A stretch of 64,000 bases of DNA, from the NCBI GenBank assembly GCA_903905455.1, contig CAIVGN010000198.1, positions 37,486 through 101,485 on the forward strand, written 5' to 3'. Positions 44,101-50,595 of this stretch are shown here, one piece after another; the stretch's first letter is position 1, and each line of letters begins with the position of its first letter. The DNA comes from an uncultured Archangium sp. (GTDB taxonomy: Bacteria > Myxococcota > Myxococcia > Myxococcales > Myxococcaceae). Under the pieces are notes generated by a model. That model ran no database searches. It was given only the letters and a program-made list of their open reading frames with translations, and was not told the origin of the DNA. Made by a program: the position numbers and the translations under genes.

Positions 44101-44237
44101 CTGTCGGCGCAGTCACCCTGGGCCACGGTGCAGCCGTCGAGGTCGCAGTCGTTCTCCGGGTTCAGGGGCGCGGCGGGGTTGCAGATCGCGAAGGCCGCGG
44201 TCGACGAGAGGAGGGCGGTCAGGAGAAGTGCGCGCAT
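38148..44237 (-). CDS. Giant MopE-like repeat protein fused to a VWA lipoprotein-like module
   Basis: 2029 residues from ATG 44237, with a signal peptide (MRALLLTALLSSTAAFA). Residues ~60-1450 hold about 25 copies of a putative metal-binding MopE-type unit of the form E-x-C-D/N-x-x-D-D/N-x-C-D/N-G-x-x-D-E-G. The later half is interspersed with DxDxDG calcium-type loops. A MYXO-CTERM tail follows: GCGCS (Cys1472, Cys1474), hydrophobic helix, Arg cluster. Instead of a stop, the frame continues through a second hydrophobic segment with lipobox LSGC (Cys1519) into a VWA module with MIDAS DNSAS (about residue 1777), VITTDSD and VFVSDEENSG. It starts inside the stop codon of the upstream barrel gene (TGATG). 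Confidence 0.88.
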   Translation of the reverse strand: MRALLLTALLSSTAAFAICNPAAPLNPENDCDLDGCTVAQGDCADSTTVNPQAAVIRGPGCPNNAAAEVCDGADNNCSGAVDEGNPGGGGACVTGQAGVCSPGVNQCLAGAVTCVRTVAPSAETCDGLDNNCMGGVDEGNPGGGGACATGQQGVCAAGTRACQSGALNCVRTTGPTTEICDGLDNNCMGGVDEGFNVAAACTSTNQGVCRPGTNQCQGNGTVACVSTVLPGTRTETCNNLDDNCNGTTDEGNPGGGLACTTALPGICSAGTTQCQAGTVNCVQNLMAATETCNGVDDNCDGTVDNGFNVGAACAVAGQQGRCATGTIQCQGGAAACVGRTALTETCNGVDDDCNGVIDNGNPGGGAACTTGLLGICAAGTNQCQAGAVRCVQTLMSTAETCNGLDDDCNGTVDNGLIVDVDGDGSRACGSCGASAAPNCDCNDTNNAVRPGLAETCNNVDDNCNGQTDEGVNRVCYAGPAGSFTGTCPGTGCTPRGVCVGVSQACVAGNFPACSAATPGQTFPGTETCNNLDDNCNGTRDEGLSGGACTTTLLGVCAPGTEQCTTGSLTCVANVTASAETCNNLDDNCNGLVDDGVAAQRCFTGPAGTFAGACPGPGCTPRGQCRVGSAVCASGAYGTCTGQTLPVTEVCDGLDNDCNGSPDNGLLIDADGDGSRACLTCAAPASPACDCNDGNNMVRPTASETCDAIDNNCNGQVDEGSGPGGKLTANCYSGPTGTQGVGACVAGVRVCNATVPGMSSFAACMNEIVPTAEVCNGRDDDCNGTVDDGFDQDGDGFLSCAACNNAMNCDCNDTDATIKPGAVELCDTIDQNCNARLDDVPARRCFAGPNVTPDTYAGTCPGPMCQPKGACVAGMQACSTLGAWATCAGATLPANDPAQGELVCDGLDEDCDGTIDDGSFDVDMDGVRSCAGDCVDTDPAVRPGLPEICDGKDNDCDGTVDGVSTACYSGPTETRGRGICRDGSQQCLNGVGTGACLGEVKPSPLADGGFPAFVPDGGVNDPELLCDGRDEDCDGVIDDGYDLDHDGVTTCQGDCDDTDPFNRPGLAEICDCRDNNCNAQVDEGNVCRGAPCHDFDADGVTNCQGDCDDGNAAIGPQQTERVGNGRDDDCDGAIDEDTDEDGDGYSTGQGDCDDHLAAINPGAVEVCDGFDNDCDTQRDEGFDLDGDFATTCAGDCDDQDPARSPFRREICGNGVDENCDGRVDEDTDADGDGVTTCQGDCNDFNASVHPAGGNVSVAVEICDGQDNDCNGRTDEGFDVDGDYVASCFGDCDDTDPTINPGAIEVAANGKDDNCDGRVDEGADDRDHDGFTAFCGDCNDADPAINPHATEVCDRIDNNCDAYIDSAPGRFDLCAVCFDADQDGQTNCDGDCNDADPAIFRGAPELCDLKDNDCDGDTDLDPQTGLRVCVSDGGVDPDGGVDGGEADAGATDDGGLGGDDAGVGPARPRVATGCGCSSPADVAPLALLALALLGARSRRQARLSRGAAPLALGVGLFLSGCTSAFEIPPVADASVEIDGGDVDAGVDAGFIPRPEWPCPGLFPVEQLPTPLPGTGVVFAHSRRYAVTVKDTAQMLVLDDAASNFAGFVLRRPVPADLVGQPGALSLLAAREVAALTSLGGTPLVRDRIERSNRVYVDDRMQGNASHASTLTFATATTPFSVRNRLATSLSGRPASDVGPLPVVAGSATEDRLVVYLLFRITRTDVFIAGAVSTLRDFTANQPALTDFTNGSHLSAPDAILNYNCEHLGAPPLKTDFLFVVDNSASMLEEQAALASSADALFTAFQASGIDFRIGVITTDSDVLRGSGFTSELGQFKSDVRVGINGNGFEMGIEYALRAIRRARPATLPAALRIRDDAGLVVVFVSDEENSGLKPVADYATDFLAENAVTFGIVGPRPSGCTRVGLGAAVAGTQYIDLSTATGGSTGSICNPNITEVVEEILFGAIGASSRATLASRPISGSLATQTTVPVPRARQNGFDYDPANNTLLFFGVSPPAGTDVTVAYATFVYIN
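39681..39827 (-). other. Junction of MYXO-CTERM sorting tail and internal lipobox
   Basis: Within the giant gene: GCGC (39827-39816), hydrophobic PLALLALALLG, RSRR, then a second hydrophobic stretch LALGVGLFLSGC ending at the Cys codon 39683-39681. A MYXO-CTERM is normally the very end of a protein, and a lipobox normally lies near an N-terminus. There are only about 45 residues between the first tail Cys and the lipobox Cys. Confidence 0.8.
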
Positions 44238-45586
44238 CAGAAGAAGGCCCCGAGTTCGACAGCGAGAAAGGTGCGGGTGTCGACGGCGGTCAGCGACGGG
44301 TTGGTCGCCTGCAGTCGCGAGAAGCGGACGCCGGCGCGCGCGAAGAGCACCGAGACGGGTTTGACCTCCAGCCACGCCTCGGCCGACAGGCTGAAGCCGG
44401 GCGAAGTCACCAGCGGCCCGGGGAGCAGGAACCGCGGCCCCCCGAGCAGCTCGAGAGTGACCAGGTCGCGGTAGACGGGCTGGCGCACGCGCAGCTGCGC
44501 GTCGATGCCGCGCCAGGTGGTGCTGACCAGGGGAAGGCTGCAGTCGAAGCGGGTCTGTTCCTGCGACCAGCCGCCGGCGATCCCGATGGTGGGCAGGTAG
44601 CCGTCACCCAGTCGGTATCGCCAGCCCGCGCGCAGCTGGAGATCGTCGTCGGTCATGCTGCACGACGTGCCCTCCAGCCCGCCCGCGACACCCTGGGCGC
44701 GCACGAAGGCGTGGCGGTAGTGCACCTCGAGCGAGAGCTGGCTCCAGGCGCGGCCCGCGGTGGCGTCGAAGAACTCCAGCGGCAGCACCTGGGCGGCGAC
44801 GCCCAGCCCGACGACGCCGTTGCTGTCGAGGTCGGCGAGCGAAGCGGCCGTCTCTCCCCCCAGCGCCAGCCCGCGCAAGGCCGCCCCGGGGCCGATGGCC
44901 ACCAGCGCCCGCACCCGGTTGCGATCCGGCGCCCAGCCGGTGGGGCGCTCCACCACCTTGAGCTGCTCCAACTCGGGGTCGACCAGCTCTTCCGGGGGCG
45001 GCGGGGGCGCTTCGATCACCGGCGCCTTCGCGGCGAGCGCGGCCACGCGGGCCTTCTCGACGGCGAGCAGCCGCGGCACGACGAAGCTCGCCATGCTCTC
45101 GGCCTGCGTCTCGGTGAGCCCCGGCGTCACGTTGTTGAGCACGCAGTTCTCGCCGACGGGGCGGCCTTCGGGGTCGAGCAGGGTCGCGGTCAGCAGGTTG
45201 GCGCGGCTGAGGCTGAAGGCGATGAGCCAGTCGGCGTTCGAGACCTTCGCCAGCTGCGCCAGCGCCGCGGGCTTGCCCAGCACCGAGGGGCCGAAGCCCT
45301 CTTTCGCCAGCACGCCCTGCGCGAGGTCGGCGGCCAGCACCTTGCCGCCCAGGCGCTTGTTGAGGGCGGTCACCAGCTTCTCGTGGGCCGCGACGTCGAA
45401 GCGCTCCACGGTCTTGCGCGTGTCGACGCCGACGAAGGCGCCCTTCTTGCCCACCACCACCGAGGCCACCGGCGGCAGCGCGAGCACGCCGTGGAGCGAG
45501 GCCGACTCGGAGCGCTCGAGGTCAGCCGCCGAGGCGCTCCCGACCCACCAGACCATCACCCAGCACAGCCACAGGCTTCGACGCAT
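44237..45586 (-). CDS. Exported two-part outer-membrane barrel protein
   Basis: 449 residues with a signal peptide (ends SASAAD). The N-terminal ~170 residues form a soluble domain (HEKLVTALNKRLGGKVLAADLAQGVLAKEG, NADWLIAFSLSRANLLTATLLDPEG), reminiscent of periplasmic helper domains that bind or regulate lipoproteins. After a Pro-rich linker (APPPPPEELVDPELEQLK) come ~230 residues of alternating barrel-like strands ending in VELGAFF. Its stop overlaps the start of the giant MopE/VWA gene (TGATG), implying joint production and perhaps surface display of that protein (inference). Confidence 0.75.
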   Translation of the reverse strand: MRRSLWLCWVMVWWVGSASAADLERSESASLHGVLALPPVASVVVGKKGAFVGVDTRKTVERFDVAAHEKLVTALNKRLGGKVLAADLAQGVLAKEGFGPSVLGKPAALAQLAKVSNADWLIAFSLSRANLLTATLLDPEGRPVGENCVLNNVTPGLTETQAESMASFVVPRLLAVEKARVAALAAKAPVIEAPPPPPEELVDPELEQLKVVERPTGWAPDRNRVRALVAIGPGAALRGLALGGETAASLADLDSNGVVGLGVAAQVLPLEFFDATAGRAWSQLSLEVHYRHAFVRAQGVAGGLEGTSCSMTDDDLQLRAGWRYRLGDGYLPTIGIAGGWSQEQTRFDCSLPLVSTTWRGIDAQLRVRQPVYRDLVTLELLGGPRFLLPGPLVTSPGFSLSAEAWLEVKPVSVLFARAGVRFSRLQATNPSLTAVDTRTFLAVELGAFF

Positions 45587-45659
45587 GGAGCCCGGTACCT
45601 TACGGGTACTTTGGATTCCATCGGACTGTAGAAATCCACCTACATTGACCCCGGTCCGG
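45587..45659 (-). promoter_or_regulatory. Promoter region of the barrel/MopE-VWA operon
   Basis: 73 bp between the TldE stop and the barrel-protein ATG, more AT-rich than its surroundings. Minus strand: GGATT and AATCC flank TCTACAGTCCGATGG as a short inverted repeat, and GGTAC occurs twice just before the gene. No confident -35/-10 pair is seen. Confidence 0.3.
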
Positions 45660-46970
45660 TCAGATCGCGTCGCTCTGGCTGGCGAGCAGGAACTCGTGGG
45701 TCCGCAGCGCGGGGAGCTTCCAGGCCGAGGCCCCCGGCGATTCGCGGTCGGCCGAGACGGCGTCGACCTTCGAGAGCGCTTCGAGGACTGACTGGTTGAG
45801 GCGGAAGTTGCGCACCGGCGAGGTGACGGCCCCGTCCTCGATGAGGAAGGTCCCGTCGCGCGTCAGGCCGGTGATGAGCAGGCTCTGTGGGTCGACGAGG
45901 TTGGTGTACCAGAGCCGGGTGATGAGCACCCCGCGCTTGACGCCCTGGAGCAGCTGGTCGCGCGTGGCGTCGCCCGGGTCGACCTCGTAGCCGTCGTAGC
46001 CTCCGGTGGGGGCCAGCTGCTTGTGCTGCGCCCAGTACCGCGAGACCGCGAGCGACTCGAGCACGCCCCGGTTGACCCAGGTGCGTGGCGCCAGCGGCAG
46101 CCCTTCTCCATCGAAGGGCAACATGGGCGTGGTCTGCGGGTTGGAGCGCAGCGTGAGCCGCTCGTTGATCACCCGCTGGCCCAGCTTGCCCACGAAACAC
46201 GACCGGCCCTCGTCGACGCTGCGCCGGTCGAGCGACTGGGCGAAGAACTCGAAGAGGTCCCCGACCGCGGCCGGTTCGAGCACCACGGTGTAGCGACCCG
46301 GCTCGATGGTCTTCGGCCTGGCCGAGGCGATGGCCTTCTGGGCGGCGAGGCGACCGACCTTCTCGAAGTCGAGCTCGGCCCGGCGCCGGGTGCTCAGGGC
46401 GTTCCAGCCCGAGCCGGTGCCGTCCTTCGTGCGCGCCGTGACCGAGAAGTTCGAGTCGGTGAAGGGGGCGCTGACCGACAGGCCCTCCGACGACAGCCGC
46501 GCCACGAGGCCGTCGTAGACCTCGAGGAAGCCGGCGGTGAGCAGGTCCCGCTCCTTCGAGGGGCCCAGCGCGGCCACGATGCCCTCGGCCCGCGCCTTCG
46601 CGTCGAGCTTCGCCATGGCCGGGTCGTGGAGCTGGTTCCTCGTCACCTTCACCGGGCCCAACACCGGCATGGTCTCCGGCAGCTCCGGCGCCAGCCGCGC
46701 GTTGCCCAGGGTGCGCGCCACGAGGTGCTCGAGCGCCCGGGGGTCGGTTTGATTGGCCTGGGCCGAGGCCGAGCGCAGGCCCCGCTGCACCGAGAGCGAG
46801 ACGCTCAGGTCGTCGTTCTCGCCGGCGGTGGTGATCTCGCTGCGGGCGAAGCGGGTGTGCGCGCGGTGGGTCTGCCACACGGTGACCTGGGCCTCGGCCT
46901 TCGGGTCGGCCTTCTTCACCAGGCCCAGCAGCGACTTGCCCAGCGTCAGCGCCTGCAGTTCGGTCCACAT
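45660..46970 (-). CDS. tldE: TldE/PmbA-type subunit
   Basis: 436 residues, starting at the base after the TldD stop. TldE-like features: ETMPVLGPVKVTRNQL, EGLSVSAPFTDSNFSVTARTKDGTGSGWNALS, RYTVVLEPAAVGDLFEFF and the C-terminal GGYDGYEVDPGDATRDQLLQG ... LWYTNLVDPQSLLITGLTRDGTFLIEDGAVTSPVRNFR. No HExxxH, as expected for the non-catalytic partner of the TldD/E heterodimeric metallopeptidase. No signal peptide is present, although its TldD partner has a Tat signal. Confidence 0.92.
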   Translation of the reverse strand: MWTELQALTLGKSLLGLVKKADPKAEAQVTVWQTHRAHTRFARSEITTAGENDDLSVSLSVQRGLRSASAQANQTDPRALEHLVARTLGNARLAPELPETMPVLGPVKVTRNQLHDPAMAKLDAKARAEGIVAALGPSKERDLLTAGFLEVYDGLVARLSSEGLSVSAPFTDSNFSVTARTKDGTGSGWNALSTRRRAELDFEKVGRLAAQKAIASARPKTIEPGRYTVVLEPAAVGDLFEFFAQSLDRRSVDEGRSCFVGKLGQRVINERLTLRSNPQTTPMLPFDGEGLPLAPRTWVNRGVLESLAVSRYWAQHKQLAPTGGYDGYEVDPGDATRDQLLQGVKRGVLITRLWYTNLVDPQSLLITGLTRDGTFLIEDGAVTSPVRNFRLNQSVLEALSKVDAVSADRESPGASAWKLPALRTHEFLLASQSDAI

Positions 46971-48521
46971 TCAGGCCCCCTGCTTGGCGCCGGTGTTGAT
47001 CACCGACACGCCGCGGAAGCGCGCCGAGGGGCAGCCGTGGCTCACCGGGTTGGACTGCATCGGCTCGCCCTTGCCGTCATCGAAGGCCGAGCCCAGCCGC
47101 CAGGTGGACGGCCCGCCGAGCAGGTCGCAGCTCTTCCAGAAGGCGGGGGTGTTCGACTGGTAGCCGACGTCCTTGAGGGGGCGGGTGATCTTCCCCTGCT
47201 TCACCTCGAAGAACGTCTGGCCGGTGAACTGGAAGTTGTAGCGCTGGTGGTCGATGGACCAGCTCCCGGTGCCCACCACGTACACCCCGTCGTCGGTGGC
47301 CTTGATGAGGTCGGCCGTCGAGAGGTCCTTCTCCCCGGGCGCGAGCGAGACGTTGGGCATGCGCTGGAAGGGCACCGAGGCATGGTCCATGGCGTAGCTG
47401 CAGCCGCGGGACGCCTTCTCACCCAACCACGCGGCCTGCTCGCGCGTCGTCTGGTAGCCGACGAACTTGCCCCGCTCCACGAGGTTCCAGCGCCCGGTGC
47501 GCACCCCGTCGTCGTCGTAGCCCACCGTGGCCAGTCCGCCCGGCGTCGTCTTGTCGGCGTAGAGGGTGACGAGGGGCGAGGCGTACATCGTGCCCAGGGT
47601 GTCGGGCGTGGCGAAGGAGGTGCCGGCCATGTTCGCCTCGTAGCCCAGCGCGCGATCGAGTTCGGTGGGGTGTCCCACCGACTCGTGCACGGTGAGCCAC
47701 AGGTTGCTGGCGTCGAGGATGAGGTCCTTCTTCCCCGGGGTCACGCTCGCGGCGTGCAGCTTCTCCAGGGTGTCCTCGGCCACGCGCGGCGCGTCTTCGA
47801 GGAAGTGGCTGGTCTCGAGGTGTTCCCACCCGGCCTGCAGCGCCTGTCCGTCCCACGCGCGCGAGGCGAACTCGCCGGAGGTGGGGTGCACCGCGGTGGC
47901 CACGTAGCCGGGCCCCAGCCGCGTCTGGCTCTGCTCGATGAGCGCCCCCTCGGACGAGGCGAAGAGCTTCCACTCGAGGCGGGTGCTCACCCAGGCGTGA
48001 CAGAAGCTGATGCCCTTCACCGCGCGCAGGCGTTCGGCCACGGCCAGCAACAGCTCGGCCTTGTCGCTCACGGGGATCTTGAAGGGGTCCTTGATCAGCG
48101 GGGTCTGCCACACGTCGACGTGGGCCGGGTTGGGCGCGAGTTCGACCCGCTTCGTCATCACCGAGGCGTTGGCCTTCGCCAGCGCACAGGCGACCTGGGC
48201 GAGGCGCGCAGCTTCCTTCGGCTGCACCAGGTTCGACGACGCGAAGCCCCAGGCGCCGTCGACGATCACCCGGACCCCCACCCCGAAGCGCTCGGCGTCG
48301 TCGATGGCCTCGAGGTGATCGTCGCGCACGCTGACGCTCTCTTCGCGGCGGCGGTGAATGCGCAGGTCGGCGTAGCTCGCGCCGGCCTTCTTCGCGGCCT
48401 CGAGGGCCGAGGCCACCACCGCGAGGTACGTCTCGTCGGCGACGAGGCCCCGGGCTCGGCTGAGGGCCGGAGCGAGCGCCAGCGCGCCCCCGGCCAAGAG
48501 GACGTTGCGCCTGGTCAGCAT
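46971..48521 (-). CDS. tldD: Tat-exported TldD-type metallopeptidase subunit
   Basis: 516 residues. A twin-arginine signal (LTRRNVLLAGGALALAPALSRA) precedes a complete TldD: IHRRREESVSVRDDHLEAID, the zinc motif HExxxH (His279, Glu280, His284 in TVHESVGHPTELD), and downstream Cys465 (WKSCDLLGGP), at the place of the Cys zinc ligand in E. coli TldD. TldD/E cleaves unfolded peptides and matures modified peptides in the cytoplasm of E. coli; here export is predicted. Order in the operon: phosphatase-fold lipoprotein, outer-membrane protein, TldD, TldE. Confidence 0.92.
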   Translation of the reverse strand: MLTRRNVLLAGGALALAPALSRARGLVADETYLAVVASALEAAKKAGASYADLRIHRRREESVSVRDDHLEAIDDAERFGVGVRVIVDGAWGFASSNLVQPKEAARLAQVACALAKANASVMTKRVELAPNPAHVDVWQTPLIKDPFKIPVSDKAELLLAVAERLRAVKGISFCHAWVSTRLEWKLFASSEGALIEQSQTRLGPGYVATAVHPTSGEFASRAWDGQALQAGWEHLETSHFLEDAPRVAEDTLEKLHAASVTPGKKDLILDASNLWLTVHESVGHPTELDRALGYEANMAGTSFATPDTLGTMYASPLVTLYADKTTPGGLATVGYDDDGVRTGRWNLVERGKFVGYQTTREQAAWLGEKASRGCSYAMDHASVPFQRMPNVSLAPGEKDLSTADLIKATDDGVYVVGTGSWSIDHQRYNFQFTGQTFFEVKQGKITRPLKDVGYQSNTPAFWKSCDLLGGPSTWRLGSAFDDGKGEPMQSNPVSHGCPSARFRGVSVINTGAKQGA

Positions 48522-48531
48522 GCGGGCTCCT

Positions 48532-49404
48532 TCAGAAGCCGGCCCAGATGAAGTCGAGGGTCGGGAGGATGTTGTTGCTGCGGACGCGCACGCGCTCGCT
48601 GAAGCCGTCGGCGTTCACCTTCAACTCCGAGGCTCCCTGGTCGTAGTTCGCGAAGAGTGCGCCCACGGTGAGGCGACTGTACTTGAAGACCGCGATGTCC
48701 AGGCCCACGTGCGCGGTGAAGATGAAGGGGGAGATCGGCGCCAGCGGCCCCACGTTGGTGCCGGCCACGCTGAGGTTGCCCTGGGCCCCGGTGACGTAGA
48801 GGTTCACCTCGCCGCGCAGGCGCAGGCGGTCACCGAAGGCGTGATCGTAGGCGCCCCCGAAGCGGCCGAGGAACCCGGTGAGCGGGGCGGCGAAGAGGAT
48901 CTCCAGCGGCGCGAGGAACGAGTTGAGCGGCGTGGCGCTGTGGGGCCCCATGGGGATGCGCATCTGCCCATCGATGCGAAAGGTGAGGACGTCGTCCTGG
49001 AAGAAGTCGCCCGACACCAGCAGCCCCACCCGCGGGATGAGCATGAACCCGATGTCGTTGGTGCTCGTGGCCCAGGAGGGAAAGAAGAAGCCCTTCATCA
49101 GGCGCATGCCCAGGGTGGGCATCAACAGTCCCGCCTCCGCGGTGAGCCGCACGCCCATGGGCAGCTTCCCCGCCTCGACCGCCGGCTTGAGGATGGCGAA
49201 GCGCACGTCGAGATGCGGGGCCACGAAGAACAACAGCGGGTTGGCCTGGAGTTCGACGCGATCGGTGAACGCGATGCGCAGCGGGTTGAAGATGCCCACG
49301 CTGTAGCTGCCGGCGTTGCCCACGTCGGCGGTGTCGCGGGCCGGGCGCGGGGTGGCGAAGGCCGCGGTCGAGGCGAGGGCGAGGCCCAGGAGCGCGCGCT
49401 TCAC
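48532..49404 (-). CDS. Exported beta-barrel outer-membrane protein
   Basis: 290 residues, GTG start in a GTGA overlap with the phosphatase-fold gene. Signal peptide VKRALLGLALASTAAFA. The remainder is alternating hydrophobic/polar strands with Gly and aromatic girdle residues (SYSVGIFNPLRIAFTDRVELQANPLLFFV, LDVRFAILKP, FDYDQGASEL-like turns) and a C-terminal LDFIWAGF ending in Phe, the classical BAM recognition signal. It lies 10 nt before the Tat-TldD gene, so is probably co-transcribed. Transported substrate unknown. Confidence 0.8.
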   Translation of the reverse strand: MKRALLGLALASTAAFATPRPARDTADVGNAGSYSVGIFNPLRIAFTDRVELQANPLLFFVAPHLDVRFAILKPAVEAGKLPMGVRLTAEAGLLMPTLGMRLMKGFFFPSWATSTNDIGFMLIPRVGLLVSGDFFQDDVLTFRIDGQMRIPMGPHSATPLNSFLAPLEILFAAPLTGFLGRFGGAYDHAFGDRLRLRGEVNLYVTGAQGNLSVAGTNVGPLAPISPFIFTAHVGLDIAVFKYSRLTVGALFANYDQGASELKVNADGFSERVRVRSNNILPTLDFIWAGF

Positions 49405-50552
49405 GGGAGCCCCCAGGTGCCGACGATGGGGGCGTGATCGCTGGCCCGCGAGGGATCTCCGGAGATGCCCTGCCGCCCGGGTTCCTGCAGCACGTCGGCA
49501 TCGGTCCACGTCTCGCCCTTGCGCACGAAGAGGTAGTCGAGCGTGCGGTTCCACCAGCCCGGCCGGCCGTCGTCGTTGACGCCATCGGGGCCGAGCACCG
49601 AGTGCGTGAAGTACGGGCGCTGGTGGTCCTCGCCGACGCCGTAGCGCGCGAGCGGGATGTACGGCTCGAAGTCGTCGTAGAACTGCTTCATCACCGACGG
49701 GGTGTAGGGCGGCTGCTCGTAGGGGGTGCCCTTGCTGCTGGCCCGCTCGTCGAGGAAGCCCGAGAGCCGCAGCTTGCCGTCACACGACTCGGCGCTGCCC
49801 GCCGTCGCCTTCTCGTCACACACCGGCGGCAGTTCGTTGAAGTCGCCACCGATGAGCCAGGGCTTCGTCTCGCCCTTCAGCAGTTCGTAGATCTGCTGGA
49901 TCTGCTTCTGCTTCGTCCCGTCGTTGTCGTAGGCCTCGGTGTGCACCCCGTAGACGGCGACGGTGCGATCGCCCAGGTCCACCTCCGCGCGGGCCATGGC
50001 GCGCTTGATGGTGAAGGTCTTGGTCAGCAGGTCCTCGTCGGTGCGCTCGGCCTGGTGAATGCGCTCGCCGAGGGTGATGGGGTAGCGGGAGTGGATGGCG
50101 TTGCCGAGGTTGATGCGGCCCAGGCCCTCCGAGGGCACGTAGCGCGCGTCCCAGGTCTCGTCGAAGGTCGCGTAGCGGAGGTTCGTGTGCTCCAGCAGGT
50201 AGCGCACCATGTCCACGTAGGCGCTGCGCTTGCTGCCCACCTCGATCTCCTCGGTGATGAGGATGTCGGGGTCGTACTCACGAATGATCCCCGCGACCCT
50301 GGCCAGGCAGTCGTCCACCTCGGTGGACGAGAGCTGCGTGCGGTCGCCCCAGAAGTCGAACCAGAAGTCGACGCGGCAGGCGCCGTACTTCACGTTCCAC
50401 GCCATGACCTTGAGCCGGGTGGGGTTCGCCGGCGGGGCCGGGTGCTCGGCCTTCGCCTTGAATCGGGCCACCTCTTCACGGGTGAAGGTCTGCGGGTCGG
50501 CGACCCACTCGCAACCAGCCAGGAAGGGCAGCAGCAGCATCAGTCGTCGCAT
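49401..50552 (-). CDS. Endonuclease/exonuclease/phosphatase-fold lipoprotein
   Basis: 383 residues. Lipobox FLAGC (Cys14). EEP-fold motifs: KVMAWNVKYGA, DILITEEIEVG (metal Glu), VAVYGVHTEA, PWLIGGDFNELPP (Asp/Asn) and the final SDHAPIVGTWGL (Asp-His). The family includes nucleases, sphingomyelinases and inositol phosphatases; export as a lipoprotein argues for an extracytoplasmic substrate. First of four genes in the operon with the barrel protein, TldD and TldE, 43 bp downstream of the NtrC-type regulator. Confidence 0.87.
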   Translation of the reverse strand: MRRLMLLLPFLAGCEWVADPQTFTREEVARFKAKAEHPAPPANPTRLKVMAWNVKYGACRVDFWFDFWGDRTQLSSTEVDDCLARVAGIIREYDPDILITEEIEVGSKRSAYVDMVRYLLEHTNLRYATFDETWDARYVPSEGLGRINLGNAIHSRYPITLGERIHQAERTDEDLLTKTFTIKRAMARAEVDLGDRTVAVYGVHTEAYDNDGTKQKQIQQIYELLKGETKPWLIGGDFNELPPVCDEKATAGSAESCDGKLRLSGFLDERASSKGTPYEQPPYTPSVMKQFYDDFEPYIPLARYGVGEDHQRPYFTHSVLGPDGVNDDGRPGWWNRTLDYLFVRKGETWTDADVLQEPGRQGISGDPSRASDHAPIVGTWGLP

Positions 50553-50595
50553 GGCAGGCCGAAGCGTACTCCTGCCGTGGAGACTGCGAGACGAT

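Noticed and set aside
38148..44237. Possible CRISPR or satellite array suggested by periodic DNA (repeated GTTGCAGTTGTCGTC-like words)
   Set aside because: The periodicity follows codon-level protein repeats with variable spacing, and no unique spacers or cas genes are seen.
38946..44474. Plus-strand open frame of about 1840 codons opposite the MopE/VWA gene
   Set aside because: Its Val-Ala-Val repeats simply mirror the GAC/GAC-rich repeat units of the real gene; no start signal or domain is present.
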